From Chlorops oryzae (taxonomy: Eukaryota; Arthropoda; Insecta; Diptera; Chloropidae), in contig CM035809.1 in NCBI GenBank assembly GCA_020466095.1, forward strand, positions 3,052,302 through 3,116,301: 64,000 bases of DNA. The letters run 5' to 3'. Made by a program: the position numbers and the translations under genes. Below are positions 1 through 11,411 of this stretch, one piece after another (the first letter of the stretch is position 1; every line of letters starts with the position of its first letter). The notes under the pieces are model-generated. The model did no database searches, was not told the origin of the DNA, and saw only the letters and a program-made list of their open reading frames with translations.

Positions 1-253
1 TTTGACATTTATTTTCATATTGTTTTCAAATTCGGAGCGTTGAAGAAGTATTTAAAATATCGGTTGCGGAAAAAAAAATTTTTAATTTTGTGAAGAAATA
101 AAATAATATAGGTATATCCTTATATAAAGTGGAACATTTACTTAACGCTTCTCCTCTGTTTTAGTGAAATAGATCTAATTTTGAGTTAATTTGAGTCAAG
201 TTTATGAGTCTACATAAGTAGTGCATTGAAAATAACATAAAAATATTTTTAAA

Positions 254-1127
254 CAAGTAAGGGTGTTATAGTCAGGCGAGCCTGACAATAGAATACCCGA
301 CACAGACACACATGTTCAAATAACATTTAATATCCAGAGGTGTTTAAGGCCATTAGAGGCCCCATATACCGACCTTTGATAGATTTTTTTATGAAAATCG
401 CCCTTTTGCCACGCCCACTTTTCCAATTTTTTTGAATTCTGATCGGGGGCTTAAATATACGCTCAAATTCTAAGTTTCATTAAAATATTGCAAAAAAGTC
501 CGATTTTAAGGCAGTTTTGGGATTTTTGTGACGACCCTAGTACTGGAGGTACCCTTAAAAATGGACCGATCAAGAAAATTTTTTGGAAGGATGTTTAAGG
601 CTACAAAGGAAGCATAAGTGCCAAATTTCGTTCAAGTCCCATTTGAATTTCGGGTGTAGGAGACAATTTTCGAAAACCGCCCTTCTGCCACGCCCACTTT
701 TCCAATTTTCGGAAATAATATTACTGGCCTTTAAATATGATCAAATATCAAATTTCATCAAAATATCTTGAAAAACATCGGTTTTAGAGCAGTTTTTGTG
801 ATTTTCATAACAGACCCTAGTACTGGAGGTACCCCTAAAAATGGTCCGATCGGGTCCATTCTCGAACTTGTTCTTACTCATGTCCCCGTGAGCACGCATA
901 CCAAATTTTGTCAAGATAGCTCAATTTCTTCGATAAGATAACTGTATACAAACAGACGGACAGACGGACAGACGGACAGACGGACGGACATGTCTAAATC
1001 GAATCTCCTGGTGACACTGATCATTTCTATATATATTTTGTATGGTCTATCTCGACTAGTTCTGGGTGTTACACACAACCACACAAACGCAATATACCCT
1101 CGACACAGAGTGTGTCGGGTATAAAAA
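254..1127 (+). repeat. DINE-1/Helentron-like repeat, family A
   Basis: The unit opens with AAGTAAGGGTGTTATAGTC, has a core with repeated 'CCACGCCCACTTTTCCAATTTT' style blocks, a GACGGACA (GTCY-type) microsatellite at about 953-992, and ends at GTGTCGGGTATAAAAA. Subterminal CCCGACACAGA and its inverse lie at the two ends. A GTCY microsatellite core and subterminal inverted repeats are known hallmarks of Drosophila DINE-1. The family name is inference from that layout. Related pieces occur at 24.5-25.0, 61.4 and 63.9 kb. It has no coding capacity. Confidence 0.55.
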
Positions 1128-1253
1128 CTTACCTTTGTTATCTCTAAGGAATATAAATAATGTAATATTTTGAATTGTCTGGAAAACATGAAATGTTATC
1201 GAAACAGAGCAGAAGAGTTGAGGGCTTCAATTTTAATGTACGATATGTAGGAA

Positions 1254-3357
1254 ATGTGGAACAAGGAACTGATACAGGACCTAATTGAAAAATATCAAGG
1301 ATATGAGGTCCTATACAACACGCGCCATCCAGATTACATGAATCGGGTCAAACGTTCGGATGCGCTCTTTCAAATCTATAGACATTTAAAAGAAAAAAAT
1401 GAGAAAGTAACAATAGAAAGCATAAAAAGCAAAATTCACACGCTCCGAAGCCAATATGTGAAGGAGTTGCGGAAAATTACTGTCAGCAAGAGAAGTGGTG
1501 CAGAAGTTGAAGATATTCATACTCCAAAGCTGTGGTGTTTCGATCAATTGCAATTTTTGAAATCATATTGCTCCACAAGAAAAGCTAAATCAAACATTTC
1601 CAGTGTAAGCTGTCACAATTATTATTATTTATTTTATTACTATATTTATTACTAAATGTATTCATTTCAGAAAAATTTAGATGAAAATAATTCTTTTACG
1701 GATGGGATGTCGAATTCATTGGACTCGGATTTAAATGAAGAACCTTCAACGTCTAGAAAGCGAGTAAGTGGGTACATTACAATTTAGATTCTTGCCAGTC
1801 TGAATTTCCTTCTTGATTGAAGTACTCTTGAAAGCCTTGCCGAATAGACTGCGCCGCTCCTCTTGTATTTGATGGATGTTCACCAATTGAATCCTCAGAT
1901 CTTGTACCCAGTTAACGATGGCAAAAACAAGTAGCTTTCGCTTTGCTGGCTCAACAAATTATGTAACAGGCAACAGGTTTTTGTATACAACTCGACATTC
2001 TCCACCGATGTATTAATTTTCGTTTGTAATATTCGGAATTTGTTGGAAAAAATTCCAAATGCGTCTTCTATGACATGTCGAGCGCGCGAAATGTGAATGT
2101 TGACAAATTTTTTTTCTTTGACATTTGTGCTAAATGGGTAGGGCTTGGTTATGTGATTTTGCAGAGGGAAAGCATCATCACCAATTATTACATATCACAG
2201 TGGTCTCGGCTCCATATATCGTGCGGTCAAAAATAGAAAGAGAAGTCGCAGAGCATTGAAATTTGGAAGGAGCACTTCTGGGTTCCAAATTAAGAAATTT
2301 TGAAAAAATCTTGGAAATCCGTCTACTGCCACGCCCACCTCCCTTATAACGACACTTTCCAAAATTTTTATTTTTTTACCTAGGACTTTGAAACTAGATA
2401 CGCGTCTTGGATGTGTTCTTCCAAAGAAAAAAAATCAATCATAATGGAGCTGCCACGCCCACTTTAGTTTTTATACCTGCTCAAAAATGTATATTTTATG
2501 GCTTGCAGTTCCCACCTAGAGTTTTATGAATGCTTTATATAAATTTTTAAAAAACTTAACTTTTTTTCAAAATATGAACTTTAACTGTCTTTATTTCAAG
2601 GAATAAATGGCTTCAACATTCCCACGGGAAATATATTAGTCTTAAAAAATATGGAAATTTTGAACAAATGCATCTCACTTTTGAAGTTATAACAGGTAAA
2701 TAGGCAAACCTCGGCACGCGAAATCTTTCTTTTATGAAAGTAGACATATTACCGATTATGGAATAAAACTCCTGCGTCATGCGTATGTCAATATTTAGGA
2801 AACGGCGATTTGCATCTATCAAAGCCAATAACACAATGCTGTTTGTCCCCTTTTGTAATTGTAAAAGTATGAGCCATCTTTCTTCTGAGCTTGAAACGCA
2901 ATGTGTTTTCCATCTAAAGCTCCCAAGCAATGGGGACATTGCCATTTTATTGAAAATTCCGTAGCAATCGATTTCTATTCATCCATTGTTGTTGGAAACT
3001 GTAAAAAATAAAACACTTTTATTATTTCAGAAATCAACATCGAATTTGGATGATAAATTGAAAACCGTGAAATCTATGATTGCAAAGCGATTGGAAGAGA
3101 AGACTAATTATGATTGGTTAGGACAACAAGTCGTTTTTGACATGAGTTCAATTAAAAACGAACAGATACGAAATGACACTGTCTGGAAAATTCAAAAATG
3201 TTTGCATGAAGCCAAAACTTCAGACATGCAAAGCCGACAATTGCCTCAATCCAGAGCAATTTCAAGCGGATTTGTAGAAGACGATTTTAGTGGCCCTACT
3301 TCAAGACCTGAATCGCAGCAAAGTGAAGCATCCTCATCACGTCTAGTTACTTCGTAA
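1254..3357 (+). CDS. MADF-domain protein, three exons
   Basis: Exons are inferred at 1254-1604, 1671-1763 and 3031-3357. Each intron has GT (GTAAGC, GTAAGT) and AG (TTCATTTCAG, TTATTTCAG) borders, and all junctions are in phase 0, giving about 256 residues. Residues 1-105 look like a MADF domain (Adf-1/Myb-SANT-like DNA binding): an opening ELIQDLIEKY helix, YEVLYNTRHPDY, then LRSQYVKEL and KLWCFDQLQFLK. The C-terminal third is acidic and serine-rich, with a WKIQKCLHEA segment that may be a BESS-like helix. The predicted role is nuclear, sequence-specific DNA binding. Intron 2 is filled by an antisense PIF/Harbinger transposase relic. PIF/Harbinger elements commonly carry a second gene with a Myb/SANT/MADF-type domain, so this may be a transposon accessory gene rather than a host regulator. 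I saw no TIRs that settle it. The start is the first ATG of the open frame. Confidence 0.7.
1784..2990 (-). pseudogene. PIF/Harbinger transposase relic, antisense in MADF intron 2
   Basis: Reading the minus strand from about 2,990, one frame gives FSIKWQCPHCLGALDGKHIA and an NYK segment. A second frame gives NSIVLLALIDANRRF. After an inserted repeat, a third gives YVIIGDDAFPL, KPYPF, ISRARHVIEDAFGIF and CCLLHNLL, ending in a YFNQEG-type tail near 1,784. These are the DDE_4 signatures of Harbinger transposases. The presumed catalytic residues are the D of DGKH, the second D of GDDAF and the E of IEDAF. At least two frame changes and a repeat of about 400 bp (2,198-2,600) break it, so it cannot encode an enzyme. 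It fits entirely between exon 2 and exon 3 of the plus-strand MADF gene. The N-terminal part was not found. Family assignment is firm from the motifs; its relation to the MADF gene is inference. Confidence 0.8.
2198..2600. repeat. DINE-like fragment inside the Harbinger relic
   Basis: It splits the transposase between the KTNIFPVG and YVIIGDDAF segments. It carries two GCCACGCCCAC blocks and a TTTTTATACCTGCTC end that resemble the DINE-like families elsewhere in the window. Exact ends are uncertain. Confidence 0.4.
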
Positions 3358-3994
3358 TACCAAGCAAGCGAAAGTATACTATTTTTACAAAACGTACACA
3401 GAAAAACTGGCTACGAAAAATTCCAATTAATAACGTTTGTTAAACTCGATTCATCGGTTTTTTAATTGTCCTAATTAAAAATTTCAAACAAATCACGAAG
3501 CTCGGAAAAAGCTCGTAATATTGAATTTTGAACAAAACTTTGGTTGATTATTTTGTTGTATTAAATATCAAAAATATTAACACTTAACAAAACATTTGTT
3601 TGAAATTTTTTGTTATATTGAACACCGAAGGTATTTACACTTAACAAACTGTTGTTTGATTGTTTTGTCATATCAAACAATGGAAGTATAAGTGCATATA
3701 AATATTTTTCTAAAATTCTCATTAGCTTTATGCGGACTTACATACAAGAAGAGACAAAATAATGAAGTTTTAGCTCATATATTTATGATGTTATAATGTA
3801 TAATTACAAAGTGCGACACGATTTTTATAAACAAAAATTTGACAACTGTTTTTGAAAGTGCTCGGCGAGTATAATAAGTTATTATTAATAATGCTTCATA
3901 CTCAGTTTCGTCAAGTCACCTCTACTTTTTTTTTAAATAGACTTCAAAAAGTGGGGCCAATAATTAAATTGCTCACATACCTTCGGCTATATCC

Positions 3995-4588
3995 CGTAAT
4001 CCGTTCAATATATTGATTGCCTAAATATCAAAATTTATAGCTCTGAACTAATTTAAAATAGTTTTTGTACAAACCGAAAACCTCTATCTAGTAAGTGCGA
4101 ATTGCAAAAATTCCTAACATTTGACGTGTTTTTTGTCATATTTTATTATGTATGGCTAATAGCTCCCAAGGTAATAAAAATTGATTAAAAGTTTTTTGAT
4201 GCAAATATAGAAAGATTATAACTTAAACAACTTCTTTATATGCACGAACTGCATTCGAGCACTACTTGATACTGTTTTGCCGCTTCAAAGTTTAACAATT
4301 TTTACCAAAAATCGGAAGGAAAAACGCAAAATTGTCCTTTGGGTATGCACGAAATTCTTCAACCCAACGCAAAGGTTCCAAACCATGAAAATAATGTGTA
4401 ATCAGTGTTTCACTATTTTCTTTTCTGGATAATCTGCCAAGGCAAAAAGGGATTAAGGGAGTTTTGCAACTTGCAATTTGCACCTACTAGATAGAGTTTT
4501 TTGGGTCGGTTTGTACTGTAACTACTTTAAATGAGTTCAGAGCTATAAATTGTGATAGATAGGAAATAAAAATATTGAACGGATTACG
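3995..4588. repeat. Foldback repeat with arms of about 110 bp
   Basis: The left arm (3,995-4,107) reads CGTAATCCGTTCAATATATT, then TTTATAGCTCTGAACT, GTACAAACCG and CTCTATCTAGT. The right arm (4,472-4,588) is its imperfect inverse. The same structure is in copy 2 at about 45,620-46,215. A diverged relative lies at 60,780-61,150. Confidence 0.6.
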
Positions 4589-6513
4589 AGCAGCGTTCCC
4601 ACCACTCACCAACAAAACCGTAGTAAACGACCACAAAAAACGGAGTAAAAGTGAAAATATCGGAGTAGATTAAAAAAAAGAAAGCGTTTGCATCATATTA
4701 AACAGGCCCAAAAAAAGTCTTCACACAAAAATTGATTCCAGTATCTTCTTATATATTAATAGGCGAGCACAAAAAGTTTAATGCTTATAACTTTAGTTAT
4801 ATACTTTCTTTTGAGCTGAAATTTTAACAGATGGTAGATATTATCAAAATCTATTGCGGGAAGTTATTAAAAATTGGGCTATAATCTGCTTCTATATCTA
4901 CTTTTATTCGGCGAAAGAGTTTTTCAATATAACACATTTTTGCTCTATAAATAGTGCTAAATTTTCATGATAAAAGAAAAATTTCAGCGTTGTTTTTGTA
5001 TGTTGTGTTCATTTAGCAGAGGTTTTCTTTCTGCTTGGATACCAGATGATTGCCGTTCTTGTGTACTAAGTGTTCACGCATTGCGTACTTTTTCAATCAC
5101 CGAGTACTTTATCATGTTACCAAATTATTTTTGGTCGATTTGCGTACTATTTCGATCAACTCCGCATTCGAATTGCAGGACATCGATTTTGTTAACGAGT
5201 TAAATTAGAAAATCTGGCGCAACTGATCAGCTCGATTCTGAATACTTCCGCGTATAATCTTTAATTATTTTTTTCTTTGCAGAGATGTAATACATGTCAT
5301 TTCTTTGCTTTTAATTTAGTACAAAAATAATAGGGTTTGAGTAATGACACAGAAAATTGTATAAGGTAAAAAATTGAATGGGTATTTGACCCATACTCAT
5401 AATTTTTCTTACCCTATCGATTTAAAAAAGGAGAATTTTAGTCTCGAGAAATGTAAATTCCCCGGCAAATCGTTCCCCGGAAATATTCATAATTGGGCTG
5501 TATTTCTTGCATTCCTCTTTGTTTCTCTTTATGATTTTTCACTGATGTTTTATGTTGCTCTTTAACTGAGTGCAGAAAAAATATTTATGCTATTTTGCTC
5601 GTTATATAAAGTATTCAATAGAAATAATTTGAATGCTCGTTAAATGCGAGCCTCGCTAAAGCGAATGCTCGTTAAAGTATTTTTAATAAGTTTATACTCA
5701 AAACTAGTCTAGTCTAACTCCCTCGCGATTACTACCTCGTCGTGGTGAGGGGGCCCAGTACGTGTGATGAATCTCCGAGCGATGCCGGACAGGGCCACCC
5801 ATACCGGTAAGGTCGTAGAGGAGCACCGAAGCTAAAAGTAATCAGGGCAACTTTCGGGAACAAGGCCCCATGGTCGAGCATGTAGACGAATCAATTCATG
5901 TCAGAGAAAACTGTAAACAATCCCCGATGCGTTTCAGCTACTGTTACAGCAGCTGGTACGCATCAAACGGCACGACCCGGAACAACGATTGGTTTTGACG
6001 CCACGGAGCTGGTGGCTGGGGTATTGCAAGACCTGAATAAGGGGAGTGAAATCCCACTGAAATGGCTCTTGCGCCAATGCCTCAGCCATCTTCCGCCCCA
6101 CTCAAACCCTGGCTAGGTCTCAAAGTACGTTCAAAGCTTGTCGCCATTAAGTTGGTGGTGTAGGTTTAGTTGACTATGTCCTAATTAGCGCTGGTCTGGC
6201 TCTGAGCACACGACCCCATAAGGGCGTGTGCCAACCCTCGCATGGCCTCCCTGCTTGCATAGATAACCATGGGACCATTTAGGCGACTACACAACAAGTG
6301 GAGATAGCGGCTTTGAGTTGGGGCCCATATAGAATGGACACAAAAAAAAACAAACACAAACAAAACAACTTCCGAGTCCAACCCTTCAGGGGGACTCAAA
6401 CCCAACTCTCTCGGGATGGGTATAAATCCAAATATGTCCAACCCATCAGGGGGACAACAGAAAGCTGCACCCAGCGGCATTAAAAAATCGGCCCTCCACA
6501 CCCTAAGGGTAGG

Positions 6514-7852
6514 ATGGTCCGCACTCAAATCATGAGGCAACGCGCTGTTTCCCGCACCGCACCGGTAAAGGGTAGCGACGCTGCCTCGTTTTCAAGGAGC
6601 ACCAATGCAAAGGCAAATGAGCCTAGCACTGATGCCACCCCTGCCCAAGCGCCCCTCAGTTCAGCAGGTACCTCGGCAAATAAGCCGGCTCCTGCGCAGA
6701 CTGGGGACGCGGCCGGCACCAGTTCCACGGGCAACAAAGCTCGGAACGCCTCAACACGGGCGTACAGGACCCGCAGGGCCGCCTTGCGGATCCTAGCAAA
6801 ATTTGAGCATTCTGCTCCGGAATCCTTAACGGAAACGGATAAGGCATCCATTGAATGGGCCAAGAAAAATGCCGATGCTCGTCCGGAGAGTATGCCACCT
6901 GCTACAGGGGCAACTCAAAAGCGACAAAGGTCGGCAGACACCTCCGCTTCTACCAACACTCAGATTGGTAAAAAAACCGAGGCTTACAGCCTCCAAGCCG
7001 AATACGGCCCGCCCCTATAATGAGATAGCGAAAAGCTCTCTCATATGGGCTATAATAGACGCCAGCAACAGCGACGGAACCATCTCTCCGGCTAACTGGA
7101 AGTTGGTTGAACTCGCGCTGCTGCGCGTCTATAGCAAGGTTGTCCTTGCCCACCCCGGCCCTTCACCAGTCTGCAGAGATGCAGGTTGGTATCAAGGGCA
7201 CGTGAAATTAATAGCATGTGCGGATCAACGCTCAGCGGATCTATACAAGCTAGCCATCGCCGAAGTGGGAGAGGTCTGGCCCGGCGCTAACCTTCAAGCG
7301 GTTACAAGGGACCAGATTCCAAGCCGTCCGAGATCGAAGGCTTGGCTTCCACTGGAGCCATCGTCGCCGGAGGAGATTTTCCAACTGCTGAGGCTCAGCA
7401 ATCTTGACCTCCCAACCCACGATTGGAAGGTGGTGAAGGTTGGAGAGCCCAGCGGAAGCTTGCGTGAGGTACTCGTCGTGTTAAATGAAGAGTCCCTTGC
7501 GCCATTGCAGGAGAGAAAGTGTGTGGTCAACTACGGCTTCGGGTCGACCACCCTTCGCATCTACAAGGGCGACAAAGCGAGCACCGCGGCAAGCGGCTCA
7601 GTACCTGCTCCCTCTGCACCTGCGGAGGGAACTACGGGCCCACCCGATAAGACGGGGGACCCGGCGGAGAAAGAGGCGGTCCTACACTCCGATGACGGAT
7701 GTAGCACGGTCTCGACCTCCGAAATAGTTGGGGATTTCTTCGACCTTGCTCTGGCTTCAGAGCAAGAAGAAGCCCCTCTGTCTTCTGGGGAGGAGGACCT
7801 GGAACAGACCGTCATCTGCCTGCACAAGGATGGTGAAGGTGGTGCAAATTAA
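6514..7852 (+). CDS. LINE ORF1 protein (DUF4780-like), frameshifted
   Basis: The nucleic-acid-binding ORF1 product of the LINE is split between two frames. The first (6514-7020) gives a basic, Ala/Ser/Thr-rich N-terminus starting MVRTQIMRQR. The second is open through 7852 and holds the conserved domain: SLIWAIIDASNSDGTI, VCRDAGWYQGHVKLIACAD, then WLPLEPSSPEEIFQLL and LDLPTHDWKVVKV, a pattern typical of DUF4780 proteins. A low-complexity acidic tail follows (EEAPLSSGEEDLEQ). The frames meet around a run of seven A at 6970-6976, which could be an indel, a sequencing error or a slippage site. Otherwise there is no stop. The product probably coats the LINE RNA in the retrotransposition particle, and it overlaps the ORF2 start by 23 bp. 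Confidence 0.75.
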
Positions 7853-10800
7853 TCTTCACCATTCCAAAGCAGCATCGGCAGCCCTACTCCTCCGACTGAA
7901 CGAAACAGGGGAGGACATTTGCTTAATCCAAGAACCTTGGATCTACCAGGAGCGGGTTTGTGGATTAAACCTCTCAGGGTATACCCTGATATCACCTGAT
8001 ACAGGTAAAATACGGGCATGTATCCTAATTAAGAACACTATTAACAGTATCGTCCTCAGCAGGTTCTGCGACAGCGACAACGCATGCATAGCGGTCGGTG
8101 TAAGAGGCTCACCAGTGTGGATAGCGTCAAGTTACATGGCGCACGATCACGGGCCGAGCCCACCCAGCAGCCTAGTAAGGACCCTAACGACGGAAGCAAA
8201 TGGGAAGAACATCCCCATCATCATAGGGGCGGATGCCAACTCACATCACCAGGTGTGGGGCAGCACCGACACAAACGAAAGAGGTGAGTCACTGCTTGAT
8301 TTTATTCTAGGCAATAAGCTCACTTTTGTCAACGTAGGTGTAGAACCTACATTTGTGACCAGTAATCGATGCGAAGTCATTGACCTCACACTTATTAGTG
8401 AGAGGGCGTCCAGGCTTGTTCGGCAGTGGAAGGTCTCTACAGACTGCTCACTGTCGGACCATAGATACATTACCTTTCTTATTGCGGGATTGGACCTTAA
8501 AGCTCCAACCACGTTTATAAATAGGAAACACACTAATTGGGAGAAGTTTCACAACTTCTTAGAAGCCAAACTTGAAACGGTGCCTCCACCTATCCAAGAC
8601 ATACAAAGCTTGGACGGAGCGGTTAGCACCTTCACAACGGCCTACTCGGCCGCAGCTAAATTTGCATGCAACCCAACGAAATTTCGGGGTAAATCTAAAC
8701 CTCCTTGGTGGAATGCGGATATTGCAAACCTAAGGAAAAATTGCAGGAAGTGCTTCAACGAAGCTAAAGTATCATCGAATTGGCAACCCTATAAGGAGAG
8801 CCTCCGCATCTTCAAATATGCAGTAAGGAAAGCGAAGCGATCGTCATGGAGGTCCTTCTGTGACGGAATGGAAGGTATCTCCGAAACGAACCGACTACGC
8901 AAAATCCTAAGCTCCTCGCCGAGGCAGCCAGGAGGAATTCAAAGGGAGGATGGGACTTGGACCTATACTCCCTCAGAAACGCTGGAAATCCTTCTGGACG
9001 CTCATTTTCCAGGAAGCTATTCAGAAACCGATAACGGATCTCTTCTCACTCCTGAGACCTCTTATCATTCCCTAAGATGGAAGGTAAGAACCAATCAGGT
9101 GCAATGGGCAATAAATTCCTTCGCACCATATAAATCCCCCGGCCCGGACGGAATCGTACCAGCTGACCTGCAGCGCTCGTTTGCGTGGGCGATCCCTTGG
9201 CTTACGGAGATTTATAACGCTTGCTTGAGGCTCTCCTATATTCCGGCCAACTGGCGGGAATATCGGGTCGTCTTCATCCCCAAGGCGGGAAAAGCAAGTC
9301 ACACAAAACCAAAGGACTACCGTCCCATAAGCCTATCCTCCTTTCTTTTGAAAACGTTCGAGAGGATTCTGGCCCATTTTATTAAAGATAACATTGGTAT
9401 TGACAGACTATCGGGCTCACAACACGCCTACAATAAAGGCAAGTCGGTTGAGACAGCCCTACACAATTTGACACAAAAAATTGAAAAATCACTCTATTAC
9501 AAGGAGTACACGCTAGCCGCGTTCCTTGATATAGAGGGGGCTTTCAACAATGTCTGCTCTCAAGCTATTGTATCAGCACTATCCCATTTAGGGGTCGATG
9601 ACAATATTAATAGCCTAGTGAACAGCCTGTTAATCGATAGAAAGATTACGTCATATTTGGGAAATACACGGGTTAGCAGGAAGGTGGTAAGAGGAACGCC
9701 CCAAGGCGGAGTCCTCTCCCCACTTCTCTGGAACCTAGTCGTAAACTCTATGCTAATGGAACTCGATTCCATCGGATGCGATGTCACAGCGTATGCAGAC
9801 GACATTGTCATATCCGTCTCTGGCAAACATCTGGACATCATATCAAATCTGATGTCCCAGCATCTTAAGACACTCTGCCGCTGGAGTGGAGAGTGTGGCC
9901 TGGGGATTAATCCCAGCAAAACTGAACTAGTACTCTTCACAAGGAGATACAAGATTCCTGCCTTTAACCTACCAAAACTTAATGGGGTTACTTTAAGACT
10001 AAGCAGCCAAGTCAAATACTTGGGGCTTACACTAGACTGCAAACTTCTATGGAAAGAGAACACCATGGAAAGAGCAAAGAAAGCTTTATGCGCCCTATAC
10101 TGCTGTAGGAGAGCAATAGGTGCAAAATGGGGGTTGTCCCCCAAGTCAATATTATGGATTTACCAGGCAGTAGTGGAACCTATTCTCCTATACGGCTCAA
10201 CCTGTTGGTGGCCAGTAGCAGAGAAAGACTCTTATCTGCTATCCCTGGACAAAGTCAGGAGACAGTCCGCTCTATTGATAACAAGGGCGCTAAGGACTAC
10301 TCCAACGAAGGCACTATTTACGCTTCTATGTTGGATTCCAACATCACTCCTAATAAAGCAACAGGCGAAGATCGCCGCCGCGCGATTAAATACTGTCTGT
10401 CGCTGGCCAAGAACCGACATCGGTCATTCTCAAATCCTGATAAAAGATTTCACTACCCCAACTGATATCGACTACTGCACCCCCTCGCTCTGCTTCGAAC
10501 GAAGGTTCAAAACACTCGTACCAAGCAGGGAGGAGTGGTGCGATGGTATCAATATCAGCGGGGACTCAATTCAAATATATACCGATGGCTCCAAACTCAA
10601 CGCTAGGGTTGGATATGCTGTTTACTCCAGCAGCTTAAACATTAAGCTTGCCCTCCGCCTACCGGACCACTGCAGCGTTTTTCAGGCAGAGGTCATGGCA
10701 ATCAACCATGCCGCCTGGCTGCTCATGTGTAATGAAATATTTGGCAGGAATATTTACATCTTCACCGACAGCCAGGCAGCCATCAAATCCCTGGATGGGG

Positions 10801-11411
10801 TCGAATCCACATCCAAGCTTGTTCGCGAATGCCGGAAATCTCTTAACGAGATAGCGGGACATTCCTCGGTATCCCTTCTTTGGGTACCGGGACACAGGGA
10901 CATTGAAGGAAATTGCGAGGCAGACGAATTGGCTAAAATGGGTACATTGCTATCGGATGTCTCCTTTTCCAACATCGGAGTTCCACTGGCAACAGTAAAA
11001 CTTCTCATCAAAGAAAAGTACTTAATCCTAGCAAACGAGCGATGGGTTACTGAAGACTCCTGCTGGGTTGCTAGACAAACCTGGCCGTCTCTGAACAGGA
11101 GACGGTCCAGAGAGCTAGTAAGTCTAAGCAGCGTCTCCATCCACCAGACGGTGGCAATACTCACCGGTCACTGCCTATTCGGCAGACACGCTGCAAGACT
11201 AGGTGTGCCGAATAATGACTTTTGCCGGAGTTGTCGCTCAGAAGAGGAGGAGGAATCTGTCTTCCACCTTATGTGCCAATGCCCGGCCCTGGCAAGAAGA
11301 AGGCGGTCTCTCCTTGGGTACTCCTTCTTCATCAGTCTCACCGAGCTGTCCGAATTGAAAGTCAAAGATATCGCTCGGTTCATTAGGAAGTCAAATTGGC
11401 TTCCCCACTAG
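7830..11411 (+). CDS. LINE ORF2: endonuclease, reverse transcriptase, RNase H
   Basis: This is a continuous ORF of about 1,193 residues. The frame opens at 7728, but I choose the ATG at 7830 (MVKVVQINLHHSK) because it starts the endonuclease fold. Domains in order are: APE-like endonuclease (LIQEP, GADANSHHQVWGS, SDHRYI) in the first 230 residues; reverse transcriptase with FLDIEGAFNNV (motif A), GTPQGGVLSPLLWN (motif B) and AYADDIVI (catalytic DD) in the middle; RNase H with YTDGSK, QAEVMAI, FTDSQAA and WVPGHRDIEGN-ADELA near residues 900-1,050; and a C-terminal zinc-binding segment CRSCRSEEEEESVFHLMCQC. All catalytic residues are visible and there is no internal stop, so the copy could be active or recently active. 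It overlaps ORF1 by 23 bp, suggesting termination-reinitiation. Confidence 0.93.
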   Translation: MVKVVQINLHHSKAASAALLLRLNETGEDICLIQEPWIYQERVCGLNLSGYTLISPDTGKIRACILIKNTINSIVLSRFCDSDNACIAVGVRGSPVWIASSYMAHDHGPSPPSSLVRTLTTEANGKNIPIIIGADANSHHQVWGSTDTNERGESLLDFILGNKLTFVNVGVEPTFVTSNRCEVIDLTLISERASRLVRQWKVSTDCSLSDHRYITFLIAGLDLKAPTTFINRKHTNWEKFHNFLEAKLETVPPPIQDIQSLDGAVSTFTTAYSAAAKFACNPTKFRGKSKPPWWNADIANLRKNCRKCFNEAKVSSNWQPYKESLRIFKYAVRKAKRSSWRSFCDGMEGISETNRLRKILSSSPRQPGGIQREDGTWTYTPSETLEILLDAHFPGSYSETDNGSLLTPETSYHSLRWKVRTNQVQWAINSFAPYKSPGPDGIVPADLQRSFAWAIPWLTEIYNACLRLSYIPANWREYRVVFIPKAGKASHTKPKDYRPISLSSFLLKTFERILAHFIKDNIGIDRLSGSQHAYNKGKSVETALHNLTQKIEKSLYYKEYTLAAFLDIEGAFNNVCSQAIVSALSHLGVDDNINSLVNSLLIDRKITSYLGNTRVSRKVVRGTPQGGVLSPLLWNLVVNSMLMELDSIGCDVTAYADDIVISVSGKHLDIISNLMSQHLKTLCRWSGECGLGINPSKTELVLFTRRYKIPAFNLPKLNGVTLRLSSQVKYLGLTLDCKLLWKENTMERAKKALCALYCCRRAIGAKWGLSPKSILWIYQAVVEPILLYGSTCWWPVAEKDSYLLSLDKVRRQSALLITRALRTTPTKALFTLLCWIPTSLLIKQQAKIAAARLNTVCRWPRTDIGHSQILIKDFTTPTDIDYCTPSLCFERRFKTLVPSREEWCDGINISGDSIQIYTDGSKLNARVGYAVYSSSLNIKLALRLPDHCSVFQAEVMAINHAAWLLMCNEIFGRNIYIFTDSQAAIKSLDGVESTSKLVRECRKSLNEIAGHSSVSLLWVPGHRDIEGNCEADELAKMGTLLSDVSFSNIGVPLATVKLLIKEKYLILANERWVTEDSCWVARQTWPSLNRRRSRELVSLSSVSIHQTVAILTGHCLFGRHAARLGVPNNDFCRSCRSEEEEESVFHLMCQCPALARRRRSLLGYSFFISLTELSELKVKDIARFIRKSNWLPH

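Noticed and set aside
911..1189. 92-codon minus-strand ORF
   Set aside because: It lies in the microsatellite and end of a DINE-like repeat; the RPTVCPSV-like residues come from the GTCY repeat.
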